From NCBI GenBank assembly GCA_900753285.1, contig CAADYN010000178.1, positions 1 to 7,137 of the forward strand: a stretch of DNA of 7,137 nt, written 5' to 3'. Position numbers and translations under genes: made by a program. The notes under the pieces were generated by a model. That model was not told the DNA's origin, made no database searches, and saw nothing but the letters and a program-made list of their open reading frames with translations. Below are positions 1 through 6,224 of this stretch, in pieces. Positions within the stretch are counted from its first letter, which is position 1; each line of letters opens with the position of its first letter. The stretch is from Clostridia bacterium. Lineage in GTDB: Bacteria > Bacillota > Clostridia > Oscillospirales > CAG-272.

Positions 1-1134
1 GCGCTGTCTTATTCCATAGGCGAGGATATGTGCTTCCGCATTCAGCTTGTCGAGGACGGCAAAAAGATAGGCTGTCCCGTGCTGTCATACATAAGACGCG
101 GCGACGACGGAATATTCGAGGAAGGCTTTGCGGACGGCTCGAGCGGAGAGCTTGTGTACCACACTTCAATCGAGCGCGCGGGATACGTTCACCTCACCGT
201 GACAGCCTGCGACGAGCATGAAGCACCGCTCAAGGGCTACGAGATATTCGAGGGCGGAGCCTGCGCCGGATTTGACGACATTCGCGTTGGAGTGAGCGAA
301 CCCGAGGACTTTGACAAATTCTGGAACGACACGATAAAAAACGAGCTTGACACGGTTTCTCCCGTTGTTCTCGAAAAGAAGGAATTTTCTTCAGGAGATC
401 CCGGAGACGTGGTGTATGACATAAAAGTAGCCTGCGCGGGAAAATATCCTGTTTCGGGGTATCTGAGACTGCCGAGAGACGCGCGCGAGGGAGAGCTGCC
501 CATTATAGTGAGATACATTGGATACTCGGTAGATACAGCTCCGATACCGCCGAAGAAACGCGCAATACAGTTCTCGATAAATCCGCACGGAATAAACAAC
601 GGCGAAAGCTCGAAATACTACGACAATCTCGAAAAGAACGAGCTGTCCGCATTCGGATTCAGAAACGAAGAAAATGCCTCTCCCGAAACCGTGTACTTTA
701 AATATATGGTTCTCCGCGCGATTCAGGCGTTGAGATTCTGCAAAACCATACCGCTTTGGAATAAAAAGAACATCACACTTGTCGGCGGAAGCATGGGAGC
801 AATGCAGGCTGTGTCCGCTGCGGCTCATGATGACGGCGTGACGAGACTTGAGATTGAAATACCGTGGCTGTGCGACCTGCGCGGAATCGAAAAGGGAAGG
901 CTTGAAGGCTGGCGGCCGGAGAATTCACGCGGAATGGACTACTACGACACCGTATATCAAGCCGCAAGAGTGAAGTGCGAGACGTTCATCACCGCGGGAC
1001 TTGGAGATTATATCTGCCCTCCGTCGGGTGTTACGGCGCTGTATCACGCTCTGGGCGGCAAAAAGCACCTGACTATGCAGCAGAACCGTACCCATCCGTA
1101 TATTGCGCCCGAATTTGAGGTGTATGAGAGATAA
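1..1134 (+). CDS. Acetylxylan esterase family (AXE1-like) alpha/beta hydrolase, 5' end cut off
   Basis: The frame is open from base 1 and 377 residues are visible. The first ATG (28) is probably internal: it has no ribosome binding site, and the codons before it (ALSYSIGED) read as normal protein joined to the next strand, so the true start is probably a short way upstream of the window. Residues 1 to about 95 look like the beta-sandwich-like N-terminal segment found on some AXE1 proteins, followed by the 'PEDFDKFW' segment that opens the hydrolase domain. The catalytic triad can be placed by motif: nucleophile Ser264 in GGSMGAMQ (codon 790-792), Asp336 in GLGDYICPPSG (1006-1008) and His365 in NRTHPY (1093-1095). 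The family removes acetyl groups from xylan, xylo-oligosaccharides or cephalosporin C. No signal peptide can be judged because the start is missing. The nucleophile elbow is GGSMGA rather than the more usual GxSQGG, so the substrate is uncertain. The family call is from remembered motifs. Confidence 0.85.
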   Translation, partial: ALSYSIGEDMCFRIQLVEDGKKIGCPVLSYIRRGDDGIFEEGFADGSSGELVYHTSIERAGYVHLTVTACDEHEAPLKGYEIFEGGACAGFDDIRVGVSEPEDFDKFWNDTIKNELDTVSPVVLEKKEFSSGDPGDVVYDIKVACAGKYPVSGYLRLPRDAREGELPIIVRYIGYSVDTAPIPPKKRAIQFSINPHGINNGESSKYYDNLEKNELSAFGFRNEENASPETVYFKYMVLRAIQALRFCKTIPLWNKKNITLVGGSMGAMQAVSAAAHDDGVTRLEIEIPWLCDLRGIEKGRLEGWRPENSRGMDYYDTVYQAARVKCETFITAGLGDYICPPSGVTALYHALGGKKHLTMQQNRTHPYIAPEFEVYER

Positions 1135-1140
1135 AAACGA

Positions 1141-1178
1141 AAATCCCTGTGTCAGAAGAACCGATACAGGGATTTTTT
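1141..1178. terminator. Rho-independent terminator, probably bidirectional
   Basis: AAATCCCTGT (1141-1150) pairs perfectly with ACAGGGATTT (1166-1175). The stem extends inward by GTC/GAT (one G-U pair), leaving a 9-base loop at 1154-1162. A T run (1173-1178) follows on the + strand, right after the esterase stop. On the - strand the same stem is followed by a T-rich stretch (complement of 1133-1140), so it can also end the converging gene at 1203-2072. Confidence 0.9.
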
Positions 1179-1202
1179 GTCAGTTGATACTAAATATTAT
1201 TT

Positions 1203-2072
1203 TCAGCTCTCAGTCTTAGAGAGAATGGCAGAGGCGATTGTTAGGGTTATTTTTGGCAAATCTTTCTTAAGCGGCGCCGTAACATCGTAGATTGGGTAGA
1301 GCAGGATATACTTATTTTTTCTTATGGAATTTGCGAGTTTGGGATATGATGACATTTCAGCCGCAGCTACTGATTTATCAGTATTCAGCTTTTGTTCTTC
1401 GGTTTTCTGCCTTTCGTATTCGGCTTTTTCTTTTAGCTTATTCAGCTGCTTTTCCGTCATTACTATGCCTTCTTCAGCAACACGAGCCAAATCCTCCATA
1501 TGATCCATTTCGCGCTCGGCTTTTTGCGCTTCCATTTCCTCCTGCGTAAGTGGTACTGCAACTTCCCCTGTTTCGCAGTCATAGAAAATTCCGGTTTCCA
1601 CGTCAAGATAGTGCGCGCCGAACAATTCGTGAATGAATCTTATGTTGTCAGGATTAATGCCGTTTTCTTCCACATATCTGCTGTGAAGTGACTGACGTTT
1701 CCGAGACACACTGACAACATTTCTTTCACAGTTTACAAGCATACTGTAGTAAGTCCCATCACTGCACTTAATGTCGTACATCAGGGAATACGGTTCATCG
1801 TATGAGTAAATTTCATACAGTGGGTATATGCTTGTTATTTCATAATCCGCGGATGAGTAATAACCTTCATCCTTCATGGAAAGCATAACTTTTTCGGTGT
1901 ACTTTTCATATTCATCGAAGCAGGTTTCGTCGATTGAAACATCAATTTGGGTCGAATTTTCGGGTATCTCATACTCTGAATCGGGATGTGAATTATCTGC
2001 GGATACTGCCGAAACACACAATAAAACAAATGCGGTTGCAAGAAGCAGTTTTGCTATACCTTTGATATTCAT
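1203..2072 (-). CDS. Secreted protein of unknown function with signal peptide and charged coiled-coil-like segment
   Basis: 289 residues; family not recognised. Residues 1-25 form a classical signal peptide: Lys at 4 and 8, a hydrophobic core at 9-20, and an AVSA cleavage site before Asp26. Cys19 lies in VLLC, which is a poor lipobox, so a free secreted protein is more likely than a lipoprotein. The mature part has an acidic, Tyr-rich region (about 26-170) with four cysteines (51, 103, 115, 166) that could form disulfides. Next comes a Glu/Lys-rich, helix-prone stretch (about 175-235), then a more hydrophobic C-terminal tail containing 'KYILLYPIYDVTAPL'. The start is supported by GGAGG six bases upstream (complement of 2079-2083) and by its own promoter. 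The gene is visibly more AT-rich than the esterase and thrS, which could reflect transfer or relaxed codon use. Real coding is likely; function is unknown. Confidence 0.8.
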   Translation of the reverse strand: MNIKGIAKLLLATAFVLLCVSAVSADNSHPDSEYEIPENSTQIDVSIDETCFDEYEKYTEKVMLSMKDEGYYSSADYEITSIYPLYEIYSYDEPYSLMYDIKCSDGTYYSMLVNCERNVVSVSRKRQSLHSRYVEENGINPDNIRFIHELFGAHYLDVETGIFYDCETGEVAVPLTQEEMEAQKAEREMDHMEDLARVAEEGIVMTEKQLNKLKEKAEYERQKTEEQKLNTDKSVAAAEMSSYPKLANSIRKNKYILLYPIYDVTAPLKKDLPKITLTIASAILSKTES

Positions 2073-2138
2073 GACAATCCTCCGTAAAGTAGTGTTATAT
2101 CACCTCAGCGGGAATATTTGGTACAACTTGATACTTTT

Positions 2139-2167
2139 ATTATGCATTATATTTTGCGTTTTGTCAA
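2139..2167 (-). promoter_or_regulatory. Sigma-A promoter of the secreted-protein gene
   Basis: On the - strand, TTGACA (complement of 2162-2167) is separated by exactly 17 bases from CATAAT (complement of 2139-2144). The -35 box is a perfect match and the -10 box is 5 of 6. Transcription would start near 2132, giving a leader of about 60 bases before the ATG at 2072. No conserved leader structure was seen. Confidence 0.8.
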
Positions 2168-2230
2168 TAATTTTCGTCGACAATTTTAGAAAAAAACATT
2201 ATAAAATCAAACTTTGAGATGTACAATGAG

Positions 2231-2275
2231 GTTCATTCCGGCTTTACCGTAAGCTCGACCCATGCAGGAATGAAC
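2231..2275 (-). repeat. 9-bp inverted repeat at the end of the second GNAT gene
   Basis: GTTCATTCC (2231-2239) and GGAATGAAC (2267-2275) are perfect inverted copies separated by 27 bases that lie inside the coding sequence. On the - strand the hairpin would straddle the stop codon. There is no immediate T run; the first T-rich stretch starts about 20 bases further on. It may help end or stabilise the GNAT mRNA, but it is not a canonical terminator. Confidence 0.4.
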
Positions 2276-2976
2276 CCGCACTTCACGGCGTTTCTCACCG
2301 AGCGGATATTCGACCACGCGGAGCAGTAGAACGGTACTTTTCCCTGTTCCAGTATCAGCATGGCAAGACGGCTTGTGACAGCGGAGGCGACTCCCATCCT
2401 GCGGTACTCGGGCAGCACGTCCACTCCGATTTGCAGCATCATGTCGGCGTCGGCAGAGCATCCCGCAAGTCCGATGAGCCGCTCACCGTCGTATGCTCCA
2501 ACTGCCATCACGTCAAGCTCCCGTCTTTCGGCGCACAAGGCGTTGCTCCACTCGGGAAGATATAATCCGGCTAAATCCTTCTGCGTGAGCGTTTTCAGTC
2601 TGAATGGGCAGTCGAGGTCGTGTATCAGCTCAATCTTCGGGAGGTAGTATTCCGCCATGTAGCATATCCTCAGTCCGTCGGGGGCGACTCTTTTCGTGAG
2701 CATATTCATGGCGGGAGTCTCAAAGAGGTGGTAGAACCTGTCGCTCGCGAGATATTCCTCGGCTAACGGGAGATATTTTTCCTCGGCGGCTGCTACAACG
2801 TTGTTCCCGTATGAGATGAACATGAGCGGCAGTGGGGAAGAATAGTATCTTTTCGCCGCAGAGGTCAGCTTGTGCCGGACTATAACGTTTTCTTCTTTTA
2901 AAAAGTCCTCGGGTGAGCAGCAGAAATCCGCCGCCGACTGACGCATTGCTATGTCGAGTATGTCTTTGTTTGTCAT
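2233..2976 (-). CDS. GNAT-family N-acetyltransferase, second gene of a two-gene operon
   Basis: 247 residues from ATG 2976. This start is preferred over a longer frame beginning at 3027 because it overlaps the upstream gene's stop as ATGA, and GGCGGTGAT, close to the consensus GGAGGTGAT, lies six bases before it. The acetyl-CoA-binding core is C-terminal, about residues 150-240: 'IGVDVLPEYRRMGVASAV' holds the P-loop RRMGVA (192-197) in the Q/RxxGxG/A position. 'WSNIRSVRNAVKCGF' (221-235) matches the N..S...A...GF end of GNAT folds. The first ~130 residues form an extra N-terminal region that I do not recognise. GNAT enzymes transfer acetyl from acetyl-CoA to an amine of a small molecule or protein; the substrate here cannot be read from the sequence. 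Translational coupling suggests it is made in step with the upstream GNAT. Confidence 0.85.
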   Translation of the reverse strand: MTNKDILDIAMRQSAADFCCSPEDFLKEENVIVRHKLTSAAKRYYSSPLPLMFISYGNNVVAAAEEKYLPLAEEYLASDRFYHLFETPAMNMLTKRVAPDGLRICYMAEYYLPKIELIHDLDCPFRLKTLTQKDLAGLYLPEWSNALCAERRELDVMAVGAYDGERLIGLAGCSADADMMLQIGVDVLPEYRRMGVASAVTSRLAMLILEQGKVPFYCSAWSNIRSVRNAVKCGFIPAWVELTVKPE

Positions 2977-3452
2977 AGTTTCATCACCGCCATAATCTCG
3001 TCTCCGCACATTTCTCCGTTTTCGCAAAATCCGTATTTTATGTAAAGACCCGCCGCGTACTCGTTTTCTTTTTCATATGACAGCCAGACAAGTTCCGCTT
3101 TTCCGCAGGGATATGTATGGATAAACTCGATGACCGAATCCATTATCGGGCGGAAATACCCCTTGCCTTGATATTTTTCGTCTATCATGAGTCGCCAAAG
3201 AGAGTAGTTGTTTTTTATCGTATCGCTTTCGTTTTCCTCGCCGACTGTGCCGAAGCCTATCATAACAAATCCGATGAGAGTGTCGTCGTCGTAAACCGCA
3301 CGGGGAAAAGCGTGTCCTCCGTCGTTTGTCACAGCGTATGCTTCGGCTATGCTCTCGATGTTTGACGCGACAAAATTTCTCTGCTCCTCTCGAACGTTAA
3401 GTCCGCACACGCGCCAAAGATTCTTTTCGGTTATTTTACAGAGATGTATCAT
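2973..3452 (-). CDS. GNAT-family N-acetyltransferase, BltD/PaiA-like, first gene of operon
   Basis: 159 residues from ATG 3452. An in-frame ATG at 3497 adds 15 residues but has no ribosome binding site and lies upstream of the transcription start predicted from the promoter, so 3452 is preferred. Its own site is weak: AAGGA about 15 bases upstream. The fold runs the whole length. 'REEQRNFVASNIESIAEAY' (21-39) is a segment I associate with BltD/PaiA-type polyamine acetyltransferases. 'WRLMIDEKYQGKGYF' (86-100) carries the acetyl-CoA P-loop QGKG (95-98). 'EKENEYAAGLYIKYGF' (127-142) is the usual C-terminal helix ending in GF. The likely activity is acetylation of a small amine, perhaps a polyamine, but this is family-level inference. 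Its stop (2973-2975) overlaps the start of the next GNAT by ATGA. Confidence 0.87.
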   Translation of the reverse strand: MIHLCKITEKNLWRVCGLNVREEQRNFVASNIESIAEAYAVTNDGGHAFPRAVYDDDTLIGFVMIGFGTVGEENESDTIKNNYSLWRLMIDEKYQGKGYFRPIMDSVIEFIHTYPCGKAELVWLSYEKENEYAAGLYIKYGFCENGEMCGDEIMAVMKL

Positions 3453-3487
3453 AATGTAAGTTCGGTGTCCTTTGCCTGTTTTTATAT

Positions 3488-3516
3488 AAGATAGCATATT
3501 TGCGCGGAAAATTCAA
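3488..3516 (-). promoter_or_regulatory. Probable promoter of the two-gene GNAT operon
   Basis: On the - strand, TTGAAT (complement of 3511-3516) is followed after 17 bases by TATCTT (complement of 3488-3493); each box matches the sigma-A consensus at four of six positions. A start near 3480 would give a leader of about 28 bases to ATG 3452 and would exclude the alternative ATG at 3497. It diverges from the thrS promoter, with 34 bases between the two -35 boxes. Confidence 0.5.
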
Positions 3517-3550
3517 CTGCATGAATGTTTAAAATTTGATTTCGGCGGTG

Positions 3551-3579
3551 TTGACAAAAATTTTTTTCGGTGCTATAAT
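3551..3579 (+). promoter_or_regulatory. Consensus sigma-A promoter of thrS
   Basis: TTGACA (3551-3556) and TATAAT (3574-3579) are both perfect and are separated by the ideal 17 bases. TGC directly before the -10 box adds an extended -10 element. Transcription should start near 3585-3588. With such a strong promoter, control is expected to fall on the leader that follows rather than on initiation. Confidence 0.92.
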
Positions 3580-3707
3580 ACTACATAAGGGATATACCGT
3601 CCGCCGCGCCGCGCACAGAGAGAAACAGCTGCTGAGAAGTTTCCGCAGGAGACGTGATGGCACCACCCTGCCGACTAAAACGGCTTACAATCATATAAAA
3701 TTGAGTT

Positions 3708-3780
3708 AAAAGCTCGGGTGGAACCGTGCGATTTCTTTTTCGCACCCCGACAAGTTCTGTGCCGCAGCTTTTTATTTTTT
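3708..3780 (+). terminator. Leader (attenuator) terminator that excludes the antiterminator
   Basis: AAAAGCTCGGGTGGAAC (3708-3724) pairs with GTTCTGTGCCGCAGCTTTT (3754-3772): 17 base pairs including three G-U pairs, with single-base bulges at G3761 and C3765. The 3726-3731/3740-3745 hairpin sits inside the loop. TATTTTTT (3773-3780) completes the U tract. The 5' arm contains both the antiterminator's lower strand and the TGGA tRNA-binding bases, so the two structures are mutually exclusive. Found by hand pairing; no energy was computed. Confidence 0.7.
3714..3750 (+). promoter_or_regulatory. T-box antiterminator
   Basis: TCGGG (3714-3718) pairs with CCCGA (3746-3750) and GTGCGA (3726-3731) with TCGCAC (3740-3745), leaving the 7-base bulge TGGAACC (3719-3725) on the 5' side. 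This is the standard two-helix antiterminator, with TGGA free to pair with the uncharged tRNA acceptor end. Confidence 0.85.
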
Positions 3781-3825
3781 GCGGTACGGTATTTCATATT
3801 TATATCAGAACCGGAGGTATTCGTT

Positions 3826-5721
3826 ATGTTTACCGTAAAATTTCCCGGAAAAGAAGTGCAGTTCGATTCTGCCGTAACAGCTTATGATGCTGCCCGCGCC
3901 GCTGAGCTTATCTCCCGCGATGTTCTCGCCTGCAGAATCAACGGCGTAGTTTCCGACCTCACAACTCCCATTGACTCCGACGCAGAGGTTGAGCTTCTCA
4001 CCTTTGACGACAAGGACGGCGCGCACGTTCTCCGTCACACAGCTTCCCATGTTCTCGCGGCAGCTGTAAAGAGACTTTATCCCGAGGTTAAGCTCACAAT
4101 AGGTCCCGCTATCGACAACGGATTCTACTATGACTTTGATTCCGACGTAGCCTTCACTCCCGACGTTCTCGAAAAGCTTGAAGCCGAGATGAAGAAAATC
4201 GTCAAGGAAAACGCGAAGATGGAACGCTTCACACTTCCCAGAGAAGAAGCCCTCGAGCTTATGAAGGACGAGCCGTACAAGGTTGAGCTTATAAACGACC
4301 TTCCCGAAGACGCCGTTATCTCCTTCTACAAGATGGGAGACTTCACCGACCTTTGCGCAGGTCCCCACCTCTTCTCGACAGGCGCGATAAAGGCGTTCAA
4401 GCTCACAAGCTGCAACTCCGCTTACTGGAGAGGCGACGCTAAGAACAAGGTTCTCCAGAGAATCTACGGTACTGCGTTCACCACAAAGGAAGCTCTCAAG
4501 GCATATCTCGACATGATCGAAGAAGCTAAGAAGCGCGACCACAGAAAGCTCGGCAAGGAACTCGGTCTGTTCGCTATTCTCGACGAGGGTCCCGGATTCC
4601 CGTTCTTCCTCCCGAAGGGCATGGTTCTCCGCAACACCCTTATCGACTACTGGAGAGAAGTTCACAAGAGATACGGCTATGTTGAGATAAGCACTCCTAT
4701 GATGCTCAACCGCCAGCTCTGGGAACGCTCAGGTCACTGGGATCACTATAAGGAAAATATGTACACAACAGTCATCGACGGCACTGACTTCGCCATCAAG
4801 CCGATGAACTGCCCCGGCGGAATGCTCGTATATAAGCTCCAGCCCCATTCATACCGTGACCTCCCGCTTCGTATGGGCGAGCTTGGTCTGGTACATCGTC
4901 ATGAGCTTTCCGGCGCTCTCCACGGCCTGTTCAGAGTACGCTGCTTCACACAGGACGACGCGCACATCTTCATGACATGGGATCAGATGAAGGACGAGAT
5001 TAAGAACGTTGTAAGACTCTTCGACGAGGTTTACTCCGTATTCGGACTTTCATACGAAATTGAAGTTTCCACAATGCCCGAGGACCATATGGGCGACGTA
5101 AAGGACTGGGATTTCGCTACGGAAACTCTTAAAGAAGCCGTAACCGAAATGGGCAAGACTTACGTTATCAACGAGGGCGACGGCGCGTTCTACGGACCTA
5201 AGCTCGACTTCCACATTTCCGACTGTCTCGGCAGAACATGGCAGTGCGGTACAATTCAGCTCGATATGCAGCTTCCCGAAAGATTCGAGCTTGAATACAC
5301 CGGCGCGGACAACGAAAAGCATCGTCCCGTAATGATTCACCGCGTTGTTCTCGGCTCTATCGAAAGATTCATCGGCGTTATCACAGAGCATTTCGCAGGC
5401 GCATTCCCGCTTTGGCTCTCTCCCGTACAGGTTGAGGTTCTTCCCGTATCGAACGCGTTCAACGATTACGGCGCAGAGGTTGCAAAAAAGCTCGATGAGG
5501 CAGGAATCAGAGTACATCTCGACGACAGAAACGAGAAAATCGGCTACAAGATTCGTGAAGCTCAGCTCCAGAAGACTCCGTATATGCTCGTAGTAGGCGA
5601 AAGAGAAAAGGACGACGGCACAGTTTCCGTTCGTACAAGAGCGGGCGAAGACAAGGGCGCTGTCAAGGTAGAAGAATTCTTAGCGCAGGCTCTCGAAGAA
5701 ATCAGAACAAAGGCAAGATAA
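3826..5721 (+). CDS. thrS: Threonyl-tRNA synthetase
   Basis: 631 residues, close to the usual bacterial length of about 640. It charges tRNA-Thr with threonine using ATP, in the cytoplasm. ATG 3826 is chosen because GGAGG lies eight bases upstream (3813-3817) and the protein opens with a TGS domain (about 1-60); the longer frame from 3718 would run through the T-box leader. The second editing domain, which hydrolyses mischarged Ser-tRNA-Thr, shows its HxxxH (His71, His75 in HTASH) and CxxxH (Cys177, His181 in LCAGPH). The class II core follows, with zinc ligands Cys329 (MNCPG), His380 (DDAHIF) and His505 (MIHR). Motif 2 lies in 'HRHELSGALHGLFRVRCF' and motif 3 in 'VVLGSIERFIG'. The C-terminal anticodon-binding domain runs from about residue 535. 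All key residues are present. Codon choice is narrow, as in a highly expressed gene. Controlled by the upstream T-box. Confidence 0.98.
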   Translation: MFTVKFPGKEVQFDSAVTAYDAARAAELISRDVLACRINGVVSDLTTPIDSDAEVELLTFDDKDGAHVLRHTASHVLAAAVKRLYPEVKLTIGPAIDNGFYYDFDSDVAFTPDVLEKLEAEMKKIVKENAKMERFTLPREEALELMKDEPYKVELINDLPEDAVISFYKMGDFTDLCAGPHLFSTGAIKAFKLTSCNSAYWRGDAKNKVLQRIYGTAFTTKEALKAYLDMIEEAKKRDHRKLGKELGLFAILDEGPGFPFFLPKGMVLRNTLIDYWREVHKRYGYVEISTPMMLNRQLWERSGHWDHYKENMYTTVIDGTDFAIKPMNCPGGMLVYKLQPHSYRDLPLRMGELGLVHRHELSGALHGLFRVRCFTQDDAHIFMTWDQMKDEIKNVVRLFDEVYSVFGLSYEIEVSTMPEDHMGDVKDWDFATETLKEAVTEMGKTYVINEGDGAFYGPKLDFHISDCLGRTWQCGTIQLDMQLPERFELEYTGADNEKHRPVMIHRVVLGSIERFIGVITEHFAGAFPLWLSPVQVEVLPVSNAFNDYGAEVAKKLDEAGIRVHLDDRNEKIGYKIREAQLQKTPYMLVVGEREKDDGTVSVRTRAGEDKGAVKVEEFLAQALEEIRTKAR

Positions 5722-5735
5722 CAAGACAAATAAAC

Positions 5736-5778
5736 AGGACTGGCTTACAGCGGAAATGCTGCGGGTCAGTCCTTTTTT
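5736..5778. terminator. Rho-independent terminator of thrS, possibly shared with the converging abrB-like gene
   Basis: AGGACTG (5736-5742) pairs with CAGTCCT (5767-5773). An upper stem CAGC (5748-5751) pairs with GCTG (5758-5761), joined by G-U-rich pairs, and six T (5773-5778) follow. It begins 15 bases after the thrS stop. Read from the - strand, the stem is followed by GTTTATTTGTC, so it may also stop transcripts coming from 5851-6099. Confidence 0.92.
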
Positions 5779-5850
5779 GTTCATCTAAAATTGTTCTAAC
5801 GAGGGAGACTAATAAATATATGTATTATGCAGCTTTTATCAGTCGGACAA

Positions 5851-6099
5851 TTATATATCTGTCTTTTTAAGCTCTTCAAGGCAGGAGCGGCAGATGCGTT
5901 TGTCCTTGTACATAATAACATCGTCAGCGTCTCCGCAGAAAATGCAGCAGGGCTCGTACTTCTTCAGTACAACTCTGTCTTTTTCAACGAAAATTTCAAC
6001 GGGATCCTTCGGTCCGAGGTCGAGGCGCTTTCTGGTTTCTATCGGCAGAACAATTCTTCCGAGTTCGTCAACTTTTCTTACTATACCAAGGGATTTCAT
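5851..6099 (-). CDS. AbrB/MazE/SpoVT-type transcription regulator with C-terminal four-cysteine zinc-binding tail
   Basis: 82 residues from ATG 6099, with AAGGAG ten bases upstream; a longer frame from 6162 adds 21 residues without a site and would begin at or before the predicted transcription start. Residues 1-47 form the swapped-hairpin AbrB DNA-binding domain: 'GIVRKVDELGRIVLPIE' (5-21) is the diagnostic strand-loop-strand, followed by 'PVEIFVEKDRVVLKKY' (33-48). Residues 51-73 carry Cys52-x2-Cys55 and Cys70-x2-Cys73, with an extra Cys51, spaced like a small zinc ribbon that could aid oligomerisation or sensing. AbrB-like proteins dimerise, bind AT-rich DNA and usually repress transition-state or sporulation genes, often including their own. 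It is divergent from spmA across an AT-rich spacer with palindromes. The AbrB fold is certain; the targets are inferred. The ortholog (abrB, abh or another) cannot be fixed, so no symbol is given. Confidence 0.93.
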   Translation of the reverse strand: MKSLGIVRKVDELGRIVLPIETRKRLDLGPKDPVEIFVEKDRVVLKKYEPCCIFCGDADDVIMYKDKRICRSCLEELKKTDI

Positions 6100-6152
6100 T
6101 TTTATAAGTCTCCTTAATCTATTTATTATAATTAACAAATGCTTAATTTCTA

Positions 6153-6177
6153 ATGTATACATAGTTTACCATGTAAA
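6153..6177. promoter_or_regulatory. Two adjacent palindromes over the abrB-like promoter: candidate operators
   Basis: ATGTATACAT (6153-6162) is a perfect 10-bp palindrome at the predicted transcription start. TTTAC-CAT-GTAAA (6165-6177) is a perfect 5+3+5 inverted repeat covering the -10 box and part of the spacer. A protein bound there would block the promoter, which fits autoregulation by the AbrB-like product, although AbrB proteins often recognise shape rather than a strict palindrome. Confidence 0.45.
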
Positions 6178-6191
6178 TTCTGGAATGTCAA
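6163..6191 (-). promoter_or_regulatory. Probable sigma-A promoter of the AbrB-like gene
   Basis: On the - strand, a perfect TTGACA (complement of 6186-6191) lies 17 bases from TAAACT (complement of 6163-6168; 4 of 6). Transcription would start near 6156, giving a leader of about 57 bases. A second TTGACA (complement of 6200-6205) lies 14 bases further upstream, and its 17-base partner would be CAGAAT, so a weaker alternative promoter is possible. Confidence 0.6.
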
Positions 6192-6224
6192 TACAAAAAT
6201 GTCAAATTTTGTTGTAAATGTGAA
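6184..6224 (+). repeat. Direct repeats of AATGTCAA in the abrB-like/spmA spacer
   Basis: AATGTCAA occurs at 6184-6191 and 6198-6205 (14-base period), with a near copy AATGTGAA at 6217-6224 and a looser AATGTATT at 6232-6239. The two perfect copies contain the complement of the two TTGACA boxes, so part of the repetition may be promoter sequence; the flanking AA and the third copy are not explained by that. Confidence 0.5.

Larger units (their letters stand above)
3587..3780 (+). ncRNA. T-box riboswitch leader of thrS (tRNA-Thr sensing)
   Basis: The leader between the promoter and thrS contains the T-box signature GGGTGGAACCGTGCG at 3716-3730. T-box RNAs bind a cognate tRNA by its anticodon at a specifier codon and by its uncharged 3' end at the T-box bulge, then allow read-through into an aminoacyl-tRNA synthetase gene. 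The likely specifier is ACC (Thr) at 3662-3664, followed by the usual purine (A3665); ACT at 3674-3676 is a less likely alternative. The bulge TGGA would pair with tRNA ending UCCA. An AGAGAG stretch (3617-3622), a CTGC/GCAG helix (3629-3632 with 3645-3648) and a small GCCG/CGGC hairpin (3670-3673 with 3681-3684) are visible, but I could not fold a complete Stem I. The distance from transcription start to specifier, about 75 bases, is short for the class. Identity as a T-box is strong; the specifier assignment is tentative. Confidence 0.88.

Noticed and set aside
3757..3789. Hairpin CTGTGCCGCA / TGCGGTACGG as the main leader terminator
   Set aside because: It puts the U run in the loop, is followed only by a mixed AT stretch, and does not compete with the antiterminator. 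The 3708-3772 structure explains the switch better.
3718..3825. N-terminal extension of thrS by 36 codons
   Set aside because: It would translate through the T-box and its terminator, while the ATG at 3826 has an ideal GGAGG site and begins a standard TGS domain.
3805..4665. 286-codon open frame on the - strand opposite thrS
   Set aside because: It lies antisense to conserved thrS codons, has no ribosome binding site or promoter and encodes a low-complexity Val/Glu/Ser-rich product. It is a shadow of biased thrS codon use.
5820..5870. 16-codon open frame MYYAAFISRTIIYLSF on the + strand with GAGGGAG twelve bases upstream
   Set aside because: The spacing is long, it overlaps the end of the AbrB-like gene, and there is no promoter. 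The peptide has no recognisable feature; chance is more likely.
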